Positions 33,860 to 46,000 of a stretch of DNA of 64,000 bases are shown one piece after another (position 1 is the first letter of the stretch; each line of letters begins with the position of its first letter). Below the pieces are notes generated by a model. That model saw only the letters and a program-made list of their open reading frames with translations. It ran no database searches and had not been told where the DNA came from. Source of the stretch: Sympetrum striolatum (Eukaryota > Arthropoda > Insecta > Odonata > Libellulidae). Made by a program: the position numbers and the translations under genes. The DNA is taken from assembly GCA_947579665.1 (NCBI GenBank), contig OX388352.1, forward strand, positions 36,822,216 through 36,886,215, written 5' to 3'.

Positions 33860-35849
33860 TCATTAATTTATGTCTAATTTTCTTTTTTATTTCTTCCTCG
33901 TTTATAAGAAACAGTTTATAAATATTTTCCCTGTTTTTATTGTACAATTTATTGTTAATATCGTGTTTGCCTTATATTTATCAATGTTTCCTAGCCTCCG
34001 ATGGAACGAGGAGAGGGAAGAGAAGAAATCTATTTGAATGCATCATTTCATTGAATTTGTAAAATGTTGTCATTTGTTATCGGTTTATGTAATATTATCT
34101 TGTTCATTTTTTCCCTACGATGTTTATGTAAATAATTATTGGTTTTAAGAATATACTTACATTATTTCAATTTTGAATTTTTATCTGTATCTTGTCATTC
34201 TCGTTGATCGCTTCTTTCACAATGAGTGGTAAGATAATTGTTGATGAAAACCTTATAAACTCGTTGAATACAGTAGTTGACCTTAAATACAAGAGCTTAA
34301 TCGATGTTACTTAGAATTCCATTCGATCCAGTCGAAATTAAGGGTGATCGTAAAGTGAAATTTCATCATGAGTATCCCAATTTTTGAGAATTTTCAAACT
34401 ATCCCATAAATCATCAGTTGGCCTTATCTCGACGATTTAATGATGACAACTGAATCCTCAAAAATGATATTGTTTACAAATGGGGACATAATAGAAATTT
34501 AAAATTTATAGCGCAAAAATTTGTTCATCAGGGTAAGGGGTGCAGGGATATTTCTTTGAACTTTCACTGCATTGTATATTTCAAAAACACTTTTTTTAAA
34601 GACTTATTCTATCTAGCATTGCAGATCTCTCTTGGAAATGCCTTATTCATTCGAGAAGTGAATTCGAAACCACACGGAATTAATCGAATTGAATTAAATT
34701 TCATTGAATTAAAACAGGATTTCTTTTAATTATACACACTAATTCGATACTTGAATTATTGGTGTTGCTTGTGATTGTTAACACGCTGTGAGTAATAGCT
34801 ACGCAAGAAATATGTTATAACATATGTCACGAAATCTCTATTTAACAATGAAAATAAATCTAATACTAGAATATTATAAATTGATGGACAATAAGTTTTA
34901 CATTAATAACTACTAATTTCATTTTTTATATTTATTGGCTTTAAAATTGACAAATTAGGGAATCATCAGGTGTGGCTTAGAAAGAAGAATATTAAAGAGA
35001 GCTGGAGGGAAGTTATTATAAGTGAGGCGGGAGATAACTTGAGGCATTAATATAAATTATGACTATCAAGAAATTAATATAATCCAATAGCTTCGTCCCA
35101 ATTTAGCAGTAGCTTTCCATTGTACAGACTAATAGACACTTCCACCATTACCACGGAATATAATTAAACGACCATGGTGAAGGTAGTAGTGTTTTTCCAT
35201 TAGACTTCAGAAGCTACTAATAATGATAGCAGTTATTTGCATTCATGGCAATTCATCATTAGCAACGGGAAACAATTATTTTGAAGGCTTACTCTGCCAC
35301 AATATGTGTCGTGTGCATAAAAATGGTGGAGTGTTAGAGAAAGGAGTTATGGCAAACTGTTAACTAGATAGTTGATAATATGCTCTGAAGAATCTCTCAT
35401 AGCTCTCCTCTTAAAAGACTAGATATATGAATATATTTATTTGGGATGAAAGAGTTAATTTCTTTATATATCACATTCAGATGGGATTCAATATCAGGGC
35501 GATTAATGAGAAAGAATTGAATTCCGGTGGCCAGAGTTCTTCGTTGGATGCAGTGTGCGGTATCGGCACTATCTTGCCCCATTATGCAATTGAAAGAAAA
35601 GGCGCGCCTTAGAGACGATGTAAATAAATCCCATCTGAATGGGGATATTGAAAAAACTTGAGTTTGGTTACCGTTTAAATGACTTGGGACTGGACGCACT
35701 GGGAACATTATTTTTTGGTTAAATTTTGACAAGAACTGTTCTCGCCTTTTTTCCGCGCTTTTCTGTCGTGGCGGGAACTACCGGGTCTTTTCTAAACAGT
35801 TGTTTGGAAACTATCGTTTGTTCAAAATAATCTCTACCCCGAGTCTTAG
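33860..35849. other. AT-rich interval; 15-bp inverted repeat
   Basis: cattcagatgggatt (35,474-35,488) and its exact inverse (35,627-35,641) flank 138 bp. Open frames across this area (111 codons minus, 61 codons plus) overlap on opposite strands and show no known domain. Nothing else is supported. Confidence 0.4.
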
Positions 35850-36795
35850 CCAACAAATCGACATAAATGTAAAGTAATATAAGTGCCCCGGTACGATCGA
35901 TTGGACGTGCGGTGGAGCCGTACGGTGGCGCCGGACGGGGACATGAGCTTTGACCGCGAAGAGCCGCCCGCGCCACCTTTGCCGTAGACGGGAGGGTGCG
36001 GTGGGAATAGGAGAGTGATTCAAACTGGCAAACTGTGCCTATGGACAAGATAGCGGGAAAGAGAGGATCTCCCTCACCGACATGGCCTGCGGCCATACGA
36101 TATTCGACTTCTCCATAATTGCCCCCTAGCCCATCTCCCTGTAGAATTTACCAATCAACATCAGAAATTCATGACGTCAAAAAAATCAAGAGTCAGAAAA
36201 TCTCACCAATTTATTTGGAGAAATCTGATAAATGAGTGCAGCTTTTCCGCCAAAAATTTCAACGCTTGTACTTTATATCCCTTTGCGAAGATGTCAGGGA
36301 GGAGAATCTCAATTAAATGTAATTCAGCCAAAGATTTCTTAGCATTTAAAAACAGTTGAACTGATGACAAAATTAATTAAAAATATGTCTTGACTACTTT
36401 GCAAGATAAAGCAGAATTTTATAATTATAGAACTTTCAATTAACATTTCAAGGGATGGTAATCACGAATCCTTACGAAACAGACATGAGATGTAATAAGA
36501 TTTCCCAATTAAGGGCGACGAGTGCAACAAAAAATGATTTTTCAAAGTATATTAATGTATTAATTAATTAAATTTAGTGCTCTTAAAACCATCAGCCATC
36601 TTTTAAGTCAAGTAAAACAATAACTTTATGGTAGAAAAATTCTTAAATATCAGATATACATGTGGCTTCTTAGTTAAAATAGAGAAATACAAACCCCGCA
36701 AAGGCCCTCGGCAGTGTCATCGCTGTAAAAAATACGGACACGATGACAAAGCATGCAATATGCACTCTAACGGCGAGATGCATAGTCGCTAATTA
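35850..36795 (+). pseudogene. Jockey-like retrotransposon, 5' UTR and ORF1 zinc knuckle, copy J2
   Basis: The GC-rich start (acgatcgattgg, ggtggcgccggacggggaca, tttgaccgcgaag) matches the element at 38,880 almost throughout, with landmarks caaactg-caaactgtgcc, cccatctccctgt and aatgacgtca. At 36,671-36,785 a frame reads CGFLVKIEKYKPRKGPRQ followed by CHRCKKYGHDDKAC, an intact CCHC knuckle (C-x2-C-x4-H-x4-C) of Jockey-type ORF1. The frame stops soon after. The next part of ORF1 is found at 38,218, so an insertion splits this copy. No intact start-to-stop ORF1 remains. Confidence 0.75.
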
Positions 36796-37329
36796 TTTGT
36801 CAGATAATCACTGCTTAGTGAATCTGTTATTTTTCTCGAATTTCTGATTGATTCGAACAAGTTTTCATAGTCAACAAACAATCCCTGACTCAGGAAACAG
36901 AGATTCATGAATCATTCATTATTTGCTACAATCTGTGGTTGGTGAATGACAATTTGAATTTATGATTATTTTAAGTTAGCATGAGAAATTCAGGTGACGT
37001 AGCATTTTAAGTAAATATGTTAAAAGATATTAAGTTATAAATGTTATTTCTTATTTTTTTGGTTCTAAAATTTTATAACAATATTCAGTTAATGCTATTT
37101 GGAGTAAATAGATGCAGGGTTATTTAAAAAAGTTGACAATTATTTTCGATGAATTGATACATTGGAGCACATAATATGTTTAACAAATGACAATCGAAGC
37201 TCCCATCACGTTCGTTCTTTTCAGTGGCTTGGTTTAGTTAAATGGTAAGAGTTATCGAATTCATATTTTTAGTAAGTATTTATTTGTAGTAATGGAATCC
37301 AATAAGAGAAACGGAGGAATGTAAGGAAA
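36796..37329. other. AT-rich part of the insertion that splits copy J2
   Basis: No gene or repeat recognised. It leads into the LINE fragment at 37,330. Confidence 0.35.
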
Positions 37330-38135
37330 GTATTTCTCTTTAAGAGATAAAGAGATTCTCAAGTTTATCTTGAGAGAATATGCTGAGATGCTGGAGAACA
37401 AGAAGACGGATGCAACAACATATGATTTGCAGACGACATGATATTGATGGCAGAAAGTACTGAAGTACTAAAGGAAATGATTAAGCAATTAGAGAGTATG
37501 GAAGAAAGATATGGCATGAAATTGAACCAGAATAAGCCATAAGTGATGAGAATAGGACAGGATGGAGTAATGAAAGTATTTCTTAAAGGAGCGAGACAAG
37601 AACTGGTGGAAAGTTACAAATATCTAGGCAGAATGTTTACTAGTGACTGTAGAGGCGAGAATGAAGTGAAAGTAGGATTAGGGATAGAAAATGAAGCTTT
37701 CAGGTGAAAGCGAAAAATACTAACAAGCAAAATTGATTTAGACTTGAGGAAAAGGATGGGAAGGTGCCTTAACGAGCATGTTTCTGTATAGGAGAGAAAC
37801 GTGGACCCTCCCCAAGAATGACTATAGAAGTATAGAAGCTTTCGAAATGTGGGTTTGGAGAAAAATGCTGAACATAAGATGGACAGACAAAGTAAGGAAT
37901 GAGAAGGTGCTGAGATGAATCATAAAGGATATTCTTTTAAGTAATCGATAAAAGAAAAAGAGACTGGATTGGACACATATTAAGAAGAAAATACTTGCTA
38001 AAGGAAATAATTGAAGGAACAGTGTAGGGAAGGATAAAAAGAGGAAGGAGAAGAAATAAAATTATCGATAATACGAAGAATGGTAAAGGATATGCAAGAA
38101 TGAAGAGAAGAGCAGCGGATAGAGAAAAATGTAAG
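37330..38135 (+). pseudogene. LINE reverse transcriptase, palm to C-terminus, inserted in Jockey-like ORF1
   Basis: The frame from 37,426 reads FADDMILMAESTEVLKEM, then LESMEERYGMKLNQNKP, VESYKYLGRMFTSD and KIDLDLRKRMGRCL. After frameshifts come remnants of the ETW/EAFEMWVW region and of R-D-W-I-G-H and KRRAADREK near 38,110. The catalytic FADD box of the palm is intact, but a stop follows within 36 codons and at least three frameshifts occur later. The order of motifs fits the same LINE group as the remnants at 955, 30,240 and 60,395. The N-terminal endonuclease is missing. Confidence 0.8.
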
Positions 38136-38217
38136 AATGATACCTAAGACCTGCGCAAGCAGATTACCAGATGATGAACGTACGAGGATATCGGCGCTTA
38201 ACTGTTGCATCGAAATG

Positions 38218-38740
38218 AAAAGGTACATACCAAACCCACCGCCGAACCTGCCATATGCGCAAATTATAAGGGCCCCCATCCTGCCAGCTACCAAGGCTGT
38301 CTGTATCTCTGTATCAGTAACTCAAGAATGAAATTATAATACTAAATGAAGCAGTTAGGCTTAGATTGCCGTCAAAAAAGCAGCCAACACCTCTAACGAA
38401 TTTAACATAGACAGGAAGTAACTTCCCTACTATTAATAATAGCAGCACAACAATTTCCTTTTATGCAGAGCCGTTGCTATGCCCAACGTTACGAACGACA
38501 TAGTTGCTGCAGAAATTAATAATATGTGAGACTGTTTAACTTAGGCAACGTCTTTTCGCAATCGCAAAAAATTCAAAAATCAAAAAGAAACTCTCGCCGG
38601 GACACGCGAATTTGCCGCTGAAAATATTAGATGAATCTGGATGAGAAATATGAGAATATTATTTTAGCTAACAGGTTGCAGAACGTATACCAAATTAAAT
38701 CAGTTTCTCAGAAAAAGTATCCACGATGAAATTATAATGA
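38218..38740 (+). pseudogene. Jockey-like ORF1, C-terminal part of copy J2
   Basis: The frame at about 38,226 reads KPTAEPAICANYKGPHPASY then QGC, the last knuckle of Jockey-type ORF1 (PAICANCKGPHPASYRGC), with one Cys changed to Tyr. Further peptide-like pieces with Lys/Gln-rich composition follow to about 38,740. It directly continues the zinc-knuckle array interrupted at 36,790, so the 1.4 kb between them is a later insertion. Confidence 0.7.
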
Positions 38741-38879
38741 CCGGTCGATCGCACCCACAGACCCCAGGGGTGTCCAGCGTATCAAACGAGGTTGCGGTCG
38801 CCTTATTTTCCCCACCGCTCCCGACCCCACTTGCAACTGGTGGAAGGGCATCACGGGGGCCCCAGAATGGGATCATCTC

Positions 38880-39920
38880 GACCCCATGTACTAGTCAACA
38901 AATTGATAATAAGGCAATCAAACCGCCTCTAAACGATCGATTGACCGCCCGGTGGCGCCGGACGGGGACATGAGTTTTGACTGCGAAGCGACGCTCGCGC
39001 CACCGGCTGCCAAAGGCGTGAGGGAGCGGCGGGAAGAGGAGACGAATTCAAACCGGCAAACTGTGCCCATGGACAAAAGGAAGCGAAATTCAGGACCTCC
39101 TTCGCTGTCATAGCCCGTGGATACACAGAATGCGTTTTCCCCACTATCGCCCCCTAACCCATCTCCCTGTTGAATTGAACAATAAGCACCAGAAATTAAT
39201 GACGTCAATAACAAAGAGGGTCAGTAAATTTAAGGGTTCAGGAGTCACCAATTTATTCGGAGTTTTTAAACTGGGCGTAGCTTTTCAATATATTATTAAA
39301 TTCTTGTACTTAATGTATCTTTGCGCAGATGGTAGAGAGAAGACTCGATTAAATGTGGTTTAACCAAAGATTTATTAGCTGTTAAAAATATTGTAAGCTG
39401 TGACAAAATTGATTTTTATACGTATCGAATAGATTTCGAGAAAAAAATAGAATTTCATAATGAAGGAATTTAAATCAAATTTCAACAGATAAAATTAAAA
39501 AATCCTTACCAAACAGACATCTACGTAACATGTAATAAGATCTCCCAATTAAGAGGGACGCGTCCAACAAACAGTGATTTTTCTAAGGGTCTAAAGTTAG
39601 TTCCCTCTATTCCTATTCCCTCGATTCCTATTCCCTCTATTCCTATTCCCTCGATTCCTATTCCCTCCATTCCTATTCCCTCTAGTTCCATCAGCCCTTT
39701 TTCAAGTCGAGTGAAACAATAACCCGCTGGTATAAAAGAATTTCTAATCATCAGATATATATATATCTGAATGTATGCATATATGTGGCTTCAAAGTTAA
39801 AATAGAAAAATCCAAACCCCCCTTAGGACCTCCGCCTCCGCAGTGTCACCGCATACGAACATGTCGACAAAGCACGTAACATACCCACTAAGTGTGTGAA
39901 GGGTAACTTTGTGCACTTCT
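38880..39920 (+). pseudogene. Jockey-like retrotransposon, 5' UTR and ORF1 remnant, copy J3
   Basis: Colinear with J2 over about 0.9 kb: gtcaacaaattgataa, cgatcgattgaccg, ggtggcgccggacggggaca, aaaccggcaaactgtgcc, cctaacccatctccctgt, aatgacgtca, gtaataagatctcccaatta. Near 39,780 one frame reads CGFKVKIEKSKPPLGPPPPQ then CHR before the knuckle breaks down. An embedded 15-bp minisatellite (39,600-39,686) distinguishes it from J2. No full ORF1 or ORF2 follows; PLE sequence begins within about 100 bp. Confidence 0.75.
39600..39686. repeat. 15-bp minisatellite inside copy J3
   Basis: attcctattccctc(g/t) is repeated about six times. The equivalent place in J2 lacks the array, so it arose after the two copies separated. 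A minus-strand frame across it would encode a GIGIE repeat, which I regard as accidental. Confidence 0.9.
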
Positions 39921-40018
39921 CTAAGGTGTACAGAAACTCCAAAAGTAAGCCGAGAAAGAGAGCCAATAGCAAGATAAATCACCAGACGAGTTACCGCGGC
40001 TGACCAACATACCGAAAT

Positions 40019-40388
40019 CTGAAAAATAAAATTGTATATAAGTTAAGTTGTAATGATTGTGAAGCGGTATATATCGGTCAAACGGCCCGCAGTTTTTCTG
40101 TTCGTGTTAATGAGAATAAGAGATCATTTGCAATGAAGTTATTCAAATCTCACTTTGTAGTAAACATACCTCCTCTTTACAGTCAATTATTCTTTGCTAT
40201 ATAGATGTAGGGAAAAATGTGTCTTTTCATGAAATGAAACAGATAACAATTCATCAAGTTTCTGGGAAATTAGTCGCAAATGAGTACTTTCCAACAAATG
40301 ACTATCTTCTTCCCTTTTGCACCCTCCCCCACCCTTCTACTGCTACACCATCAGGATTTACCCCTCCTTCTTTTCCTCTTTTAACTCA
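40019..40388 (+). pseudogene. Penelope-like element, GIY-YIG endonuclease and C-terminus
   Basis: From 40,019 the frame reads IVYKLSCNDCEAVYIGQTAR followed by SFSVRVNE. This is the PLE form of the GIY-YIG nuclease domain: a G/I-x-Y-K-L-x-C strand, a C-x-x-C pair, YIGQTxRxFxxR with the catalytic Arg, and a degenerate N-E-H. In PLEs this nuclease nicks the target DNA. The metal-binding Glu of the core and the expected following His are not clear. A stop near 40,204 and a frameshift lead into a Pro-rich tail that ends near 40,388. The reverse transcriptase is absent here; a separate minus-strand fragment of one lies at 20,172. Confidence 0.75.
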
Positions 40389-40674
40389 TTAATATAGCCG
40401 CGGGTTTTTTGATTCCTCAACCGACAATTACCAAAATCGGTCGTCGTTTTAGAATTCTTAGTGGTTTTTAACTTGTGGTAGTGTACTGGTTGTATAATTT
40501 TTATTTCACTTAGTGTAAATAAATATAATTTGATCGTTAGACCCAACGTATACCATGGGTAGTTTTTCATTTTTCCTTCCTTTTCACGGAGAGATAGCAG
40601 CATTAGCTACATTGCTAAAGACCCCCCGGTACCTGATTGCCGGACCGAGAGCCGTCGGTCTGCTACCGCTTTTG

Positions 40675-41030
40675 CTTTGACGGGCGTGTAACTGGCGGAA
40701 CGCGTATAGCTGAAGACGCCACCGACCTTGAATCATCCCGGTTTAACTCGCTTTTATGTGCATCATCTTTACGAAGAGCGAAGGCATCTAAAATATTTTT
40801 GTCAGACTTGCGTTTAAAATTTGTTGTAGATAAGACATATTCTTGGCTAAAATTGTCTCTAACACTTTGTTAATTAAATCGCTAGGAACATCGTAATTAT
40901 TAAAATCATTATCTAAAATACTAGAGAGTGTACTCTTATTATCGCTAACTAGCACTATCTTGTTATTTTTATCATTATTATAAATGATCTTTGCAAAATA
41001 ATTTCACTCCTGGGCGCGCGTACACACTCG
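40675..41030 (-). pseudogene. Unassigned minus-strand coding fossil, possibly retroelement ORF1
   Basis: Reading the minus strand from about 41,030, one frame gives NKIVLVSDNKSTLSSILD then YDVPSDLINKVLETI. A one- or two-base shift gives a second open run, DNFSQEYVLSTTNFKRKS, which continues to a stop near 40,673. The composition (Ser/Asp/Lys-rich, low aromatic content) suits a nucleic-acid-binding gag-like N-terminus, but no motif confirms it. Confidence 0.3.
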
Positions 41031-41159
41031 ATATCCATTTTAGGGGGGGAATTCGACGTATCAGCAACTGAAGTGACCTAAGATTGTTATTCAAAAAGCC
41101 CCTTCTATGGTGAGGTGAGTTTTGGCAATTAACTATTATAGAACCGAGTATTAATGACC

Positions 41160-41750
41160 CTTGCAAGCCGCTTTTCGGCGTTTGTCTGGGGTTGCAAGCA
41201 CCTTGACTCTATTTTCCATATGGATTGCATTCACGTATTGGTTACGGAAAAAATGAAATCTTAAAACGATTCTTTCTAGCATCTATTACCTTGATCTTCA
41301 TGCGGTATGAGAGCGGCCGGTATATAACAGGGAGGTTGCATTATATCGGTTACATCTTCTAAGAACGTAATTTCTACGGACGTATTTAGTAAGTTTATCC
41401 TTTGAATAAGTCTTTATCTTCTAATTATTCCCAATCTCCGTCCTCTATCGTCAAAACTCGCTGATTTATCGTAGAAAATATTTATCTATACAAATCACAT
41501 TGCCTTTCGTTTTGCCTTTTTTAAATCCCGAATATGATATTTGTTGGCCTAGTCCATAAACTGCTTGCATACTGAAGGTGAGGCCTAACTAACGCTAAGT
41601 AACATCGCTCGCGAACTTTTTCTTCGCTCCTACCGAGTAGCCTAATCGGTACCAGTGGGTGGAGCATCGACAATCTAACCCACCTACGAATACCTCCACC
41701 TTTGGTATACTTTCTCCCATTCTTATGCAGTGAGTCTCTTCTATGCACAG
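41160..41750 (-). pseudogene. CR1/L2-like LINE, C-terminal end
   Basis: The minus-strand frame at 41,748-41,521 contains KVRERCYLALVRPHLQYA and SSLWTRPTN, the Y-x-ALVRPHLEYAS-x-VWDPHT region that follows the thumb of CR1/L2/Jockey-type reverse transcriptases. Further pieces to about 41,160 include a HFFRNQYVNAIH-like run, resembling the FFPRTVxxWN end motif. It is broken by frameshifts. About 41,165-41,320 also aligns with 43,791-43,930 (gcaccttgactctattttcc with gccccttgagcctattttcc), so the tandem unit at 43 kb carries a scrap of the same LINE. Confidence 0.65.
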
Positions 41751-43083
41751 CGGTGTTTACGAGTTCTCTACATTCATGAATTCCTTAGGCGTACGCATGA
41801 CATATTTTTAAGGAGAGCAAGAGAAAGATTAGCGATAGCTGGCAACCACGATTCGCGTAATCCCTCCCTGGGAGGGAATTACAGATTCTATTTCCGACAG
41901 TAAGAAGGGGAAATTTAAATTTCATGGTAAATTTCCATTTTCCAAGGGTTCAATCTGTATCACAGTAAACACTCTGTAATGGGAATGGCTCCCTTGCACA
42001 TCTTCTTCAACTATTCGTTACTAGTATCTTTTGGGTTTCGAGGGATCAGAATGAAATTTGAGTATATTCGTACTATTCCTCTCTCTAGTCGAGTCTATTA
42101 CACTTGAATATGAATGTTGATATCAACGAAACATATTGCATTAGCAAATTCTGTGGGAGAGTACAAGTGATACTTTTCCATTGCTATGGCCTTCCAAAAA
42201 GTAATGCCTTTGCATATTGAGTTTATCAAGGGCAAAAAAGTTTAGGAAAACATAATGCAAGTTTTATTTTCACTCGCTTCGAAGACAATCGTCTAAATCC
42301 CAAAAATTGTTTTGAACATGACACTGAAATGACGGGTTATAAATCTTGATTCTCAAAATATTGAATTGAATTTAATTTTGTTCAACAAAATTGAATAATA
42401 ATCATAAATATTGTATGCATGTATAGGGTGAAGAAACTTATGTTATTTTACTTTCGTAAAGTAACTTTCATTACTTTATTTCATATTGAATATATTTATA
42501 AACTCGAATATGAAGTTGTAAAGTTATTTGTAATTTTGCAACATAGTTTCCTATATTGAGTTGAATTTGTTAAAAAAATGAGGAGTCAGTTACCCTAAGC
42601 AGGATATTTTGCTAAGAGGAACCTATATCCCTTGTTTCAATTTTTGTAATATTTACATATGTTTGAGCTGAAATTGATATTCACTACGAAAGTAAGATTA
42701 GATATTACGCATATTCCACACGAAATCCATTTCGATGAGGCCATGGAAATTGTGCACCAGCAGTTCCACATTCCTCTAATTTCACGTAAGGTACGCAACT
42801 CACTGACCTTTCCATTCCAACAGAAACTCAATTAGTCCCGTATTCAATTTCGCAGAAAATAACTCCAATTTGCCGATGTTTTACCACCTGATCAGATTTT
42901 CCACGCAGTAGGGTTCAGGGGAGATGGAATGGAAGAGAGAATTTTGCAGGCAATTCTCAATTTCCTGTTTTCTCCCCCTCGGGAAGTACGGTCTCATCCT
43001 TCAGCCTGCATCGCAAATAAGCTCCTGTGACCTTCTCGAATACTGCGTAACAATGAGTACGTTGAATCTAATTTTATTGTCCT
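41751..43083. other. No recognised gene upstream of the tandem array
   Basis: AT-rich, broken in all frames. A palindromic gtaatccctccctgggaggg-aattac word lies near 41,857. Part of 42,920-42,960 weakly resembles 44,170-44,210 of the array unit. Confidence 0.3.
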
Positions 43084-46000
43084 TATCATAATACGGCTCC
43101 TTTAAGACAAACCAAACAGAATTAAATTCATCGCTTATTCTGTTGGAGAGATGATGTTTACATTCTCCTTCAAGTTTAAATTGTTTAATAATAATATATC
43201 ATAGTAAAAATAAATTTCAGCTGGTAAAATCCCTCGGCATTGCAGAGAGAGATTTTTTAGAATAATGAAAATAAAAAATTCTGCCTGCAAATTTATGTAA
43301 ATTTTTAAAATACACATTTAGGCTGAAAAAGTATATAATATCGAAGAAAATCTCATATAGCTATATTCTGACCATGTTTGTGTTACTCACTGGATAATGT
43401 CGATTGACATCCTATAAAAATGAATGATTTCTATGCAAATAATACAAAAGGCTACAAACGCAGGAACATAAACTTGGGAGTTTTTAAAATTTTAAGTGGC
43501 GCCATCTTGCGAAGATTGACTGAAAACTGTTTCCATCGCTAATAATCGTCAATTACGTCTTTGTTTTAAGAAGCATCGCCTAAAATGAATCCTTTCGCGA
43601 CATTTCGTCTTCAAACTGTGCATCTTGCTCAGTTTATTATCATCAGACACTCGAAAAATTCAGCATTACCTAGATAAGTAATATGCAAGTTGAAAGTTGT
43701 ATTCTGGATGTGGAAATAGCAAAAATACTCTTTCCGCAGTATAGATCCAATCATATTGACGTCTTTGTTAGAACCCTGTAAAACAACTTTCGACATGTGG
43801 CAGGGAGTGCAGGCCCCTTGAGCCTATTTTCCTAATTGACTGCCTTTGCCTTTAAATGAATGAATTCTTAAAACTATTCGTTCTAGCATGTATTACTCGG
43901 ATCTTACTCCCGGTTTAGTGAAAATAAAAATTAAATGATTTCGAAAAATAAGGAGTAAGCGAAAACTTTAGGGTATTTTAGGATTAAAGGTGGTATGAGA
44001 AACAGATTCGTAGGTTATGTATCACTCCGTTGATCAATGTATGATGAATTCCGTGAGAACCTGAGACGCATTTAGTTTGGAAATTTTATTCAGGGTTATT
44101 GGAAGCTTAGGATTCTACACTCGTTTGGTTATCTTCCTTCATTTGTTGCTGATTCATTGCTATAACCAGAGAGATGGAATAGAAAGAAAGATCTTGCCCG
44201 TCATTTTAGATACAGTATAATGAGTGGATTCAAGTATAACAGTAACACACCTGTTTTTTCATTTTATTGTTTTTCCTCTTGTCTTTGGTCTTGTTGTATT
44301 AAGGGTCGCGATTACTGGTGTAAACTTTAAATTTTTTGAGTAATTTTGAATGTAGTTACTTAGATAAATTAAATCAGTACCAAGGAGGACGTTCAAGGCG
44401 TCCAACATTTCTCACTTCGAGCTTTACTCTAACCCTGCTAAATAATATATGTTAACGCATGGGTGAGTCTTCACTACACTCAATAGGTATGCTCGAAGAT
44501 CTAACGTTCTGCAAATACTTGTATTGTAAAATTTAATTTGGTCACCGACCATTCGTCACGTATCGATCTTTACAGCATGGATAGATTTGTCTGCATTTCT
44601 TAAGCAGCTTTAAAATGAGATATTTTAATTAGTTTCTAGAAAAAAAGACGTTTTCACTAAGGATCATTGCTGTGAATTCTGAAGAGCTGTTTACCTCTTT
44701 CTGTTACGATATCTTACATTGCCTTCCTATTAGTTTACTTGCCTTACTTGTTAAGTAAGATATATAAATCTTTCATTGCCTCACAGCAAAACTTATAGCG
44801 TACATGAATTTTTAGTTTTGAATTCAGTGATAAGCGAAAGGGTTGTAATAATTAGGTATGAAGCAGTGAGATATGAGTCAAGTGGTAAGAACGTTGACAT
44901 CTGTTCGTTGGTGGAGAAGAATTAAGTATTCATATTCATTTAATTTCCTGCACTTATGTTTGATATGAAGCATGTTGCGGGTAAAATCATACGAATATTT
45001 GGCAAAGATGAGGTGTTTTGAGGTGTGTGATTTAAAGGAGTCCGAAGTAAATAATTACGTATCTTCCTTTATACGGATCTCAAAATGATTTCCCGTTTGT
45101 CTTATATAGATACTGAGAAATCAGAACAACGTAATTCATTAACAAATGATTTTTTACTGGGAAACTTATTATCTACTTAATTACTGAGAAAACGCTTGGG
45201 GTGAAATTTGAAAAAGGCATCCTTTATATTATTTTAAAGCAACGATCTTGATATTTGTCCAGAGATGATAGGATCAGGACAAGAACTAGCGGGGAAGACA
45301 GCATGCATCGCAAGCTTCCTTTGTTTATTCCCAAACATTTTGTCTATAATGTACGCGGGGCAGCTGTTCTTTTCGGTGATGAAATAATTAATTTATAATT
45401 CCTTGCGGAAATTTTCTGGAAAAATGGGATATTTACGAGTCTGTTAAACAGAGAGAGGAAGAGAAGGCGTTTTGAGATTAGTGATTATTGTTTTTTCATG
45501 CTAAGCTATCGGTCTATAACACTGCAGAGAAAATAACGAAAAATTAGCGTATACAAGTATTTCGATCCTTGAAATTTATTTTACGTCCGAAAATTTACTT
45601 TCATATTTTACCTGGAATACGTATAAATACAATAAAGGTTTTATCGAGAAACTAAACCTGTAATTAGCTTTTTACCTAGACCAGAACGCTCTCAATACTG
45701 AGATCCATTTATGTACCCGATTCATTCATTAAGATTCCGTATTTTAACAACAGGGTTGAGTGCGATATAATTTCATTAAACAAATTGCTATCAAACTGTT
45801 TTTTTAGAAACGCATTCTCTACAAACACACGATAATGGAAATGATAACAATTTCCAATGGAATAAATCACTGTGTCAGACGTACTTACCTGTAAAAAGAC
45901 AAAATGTTCTTGAAATTAGTACGTATTTAAGGCGTAATTGGTGGTTCATTGTATGCAAATGTTTCTAATTTACGATTCATGCTAGCAATAACCTTAAAAA

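Noticed and set aside
39521..39751. Minus-strand frame with a GIGIE repeat protein
   Set aside because: The repeat is simply a 15-bp DNA minisatellite, whose length is a multiple of three.
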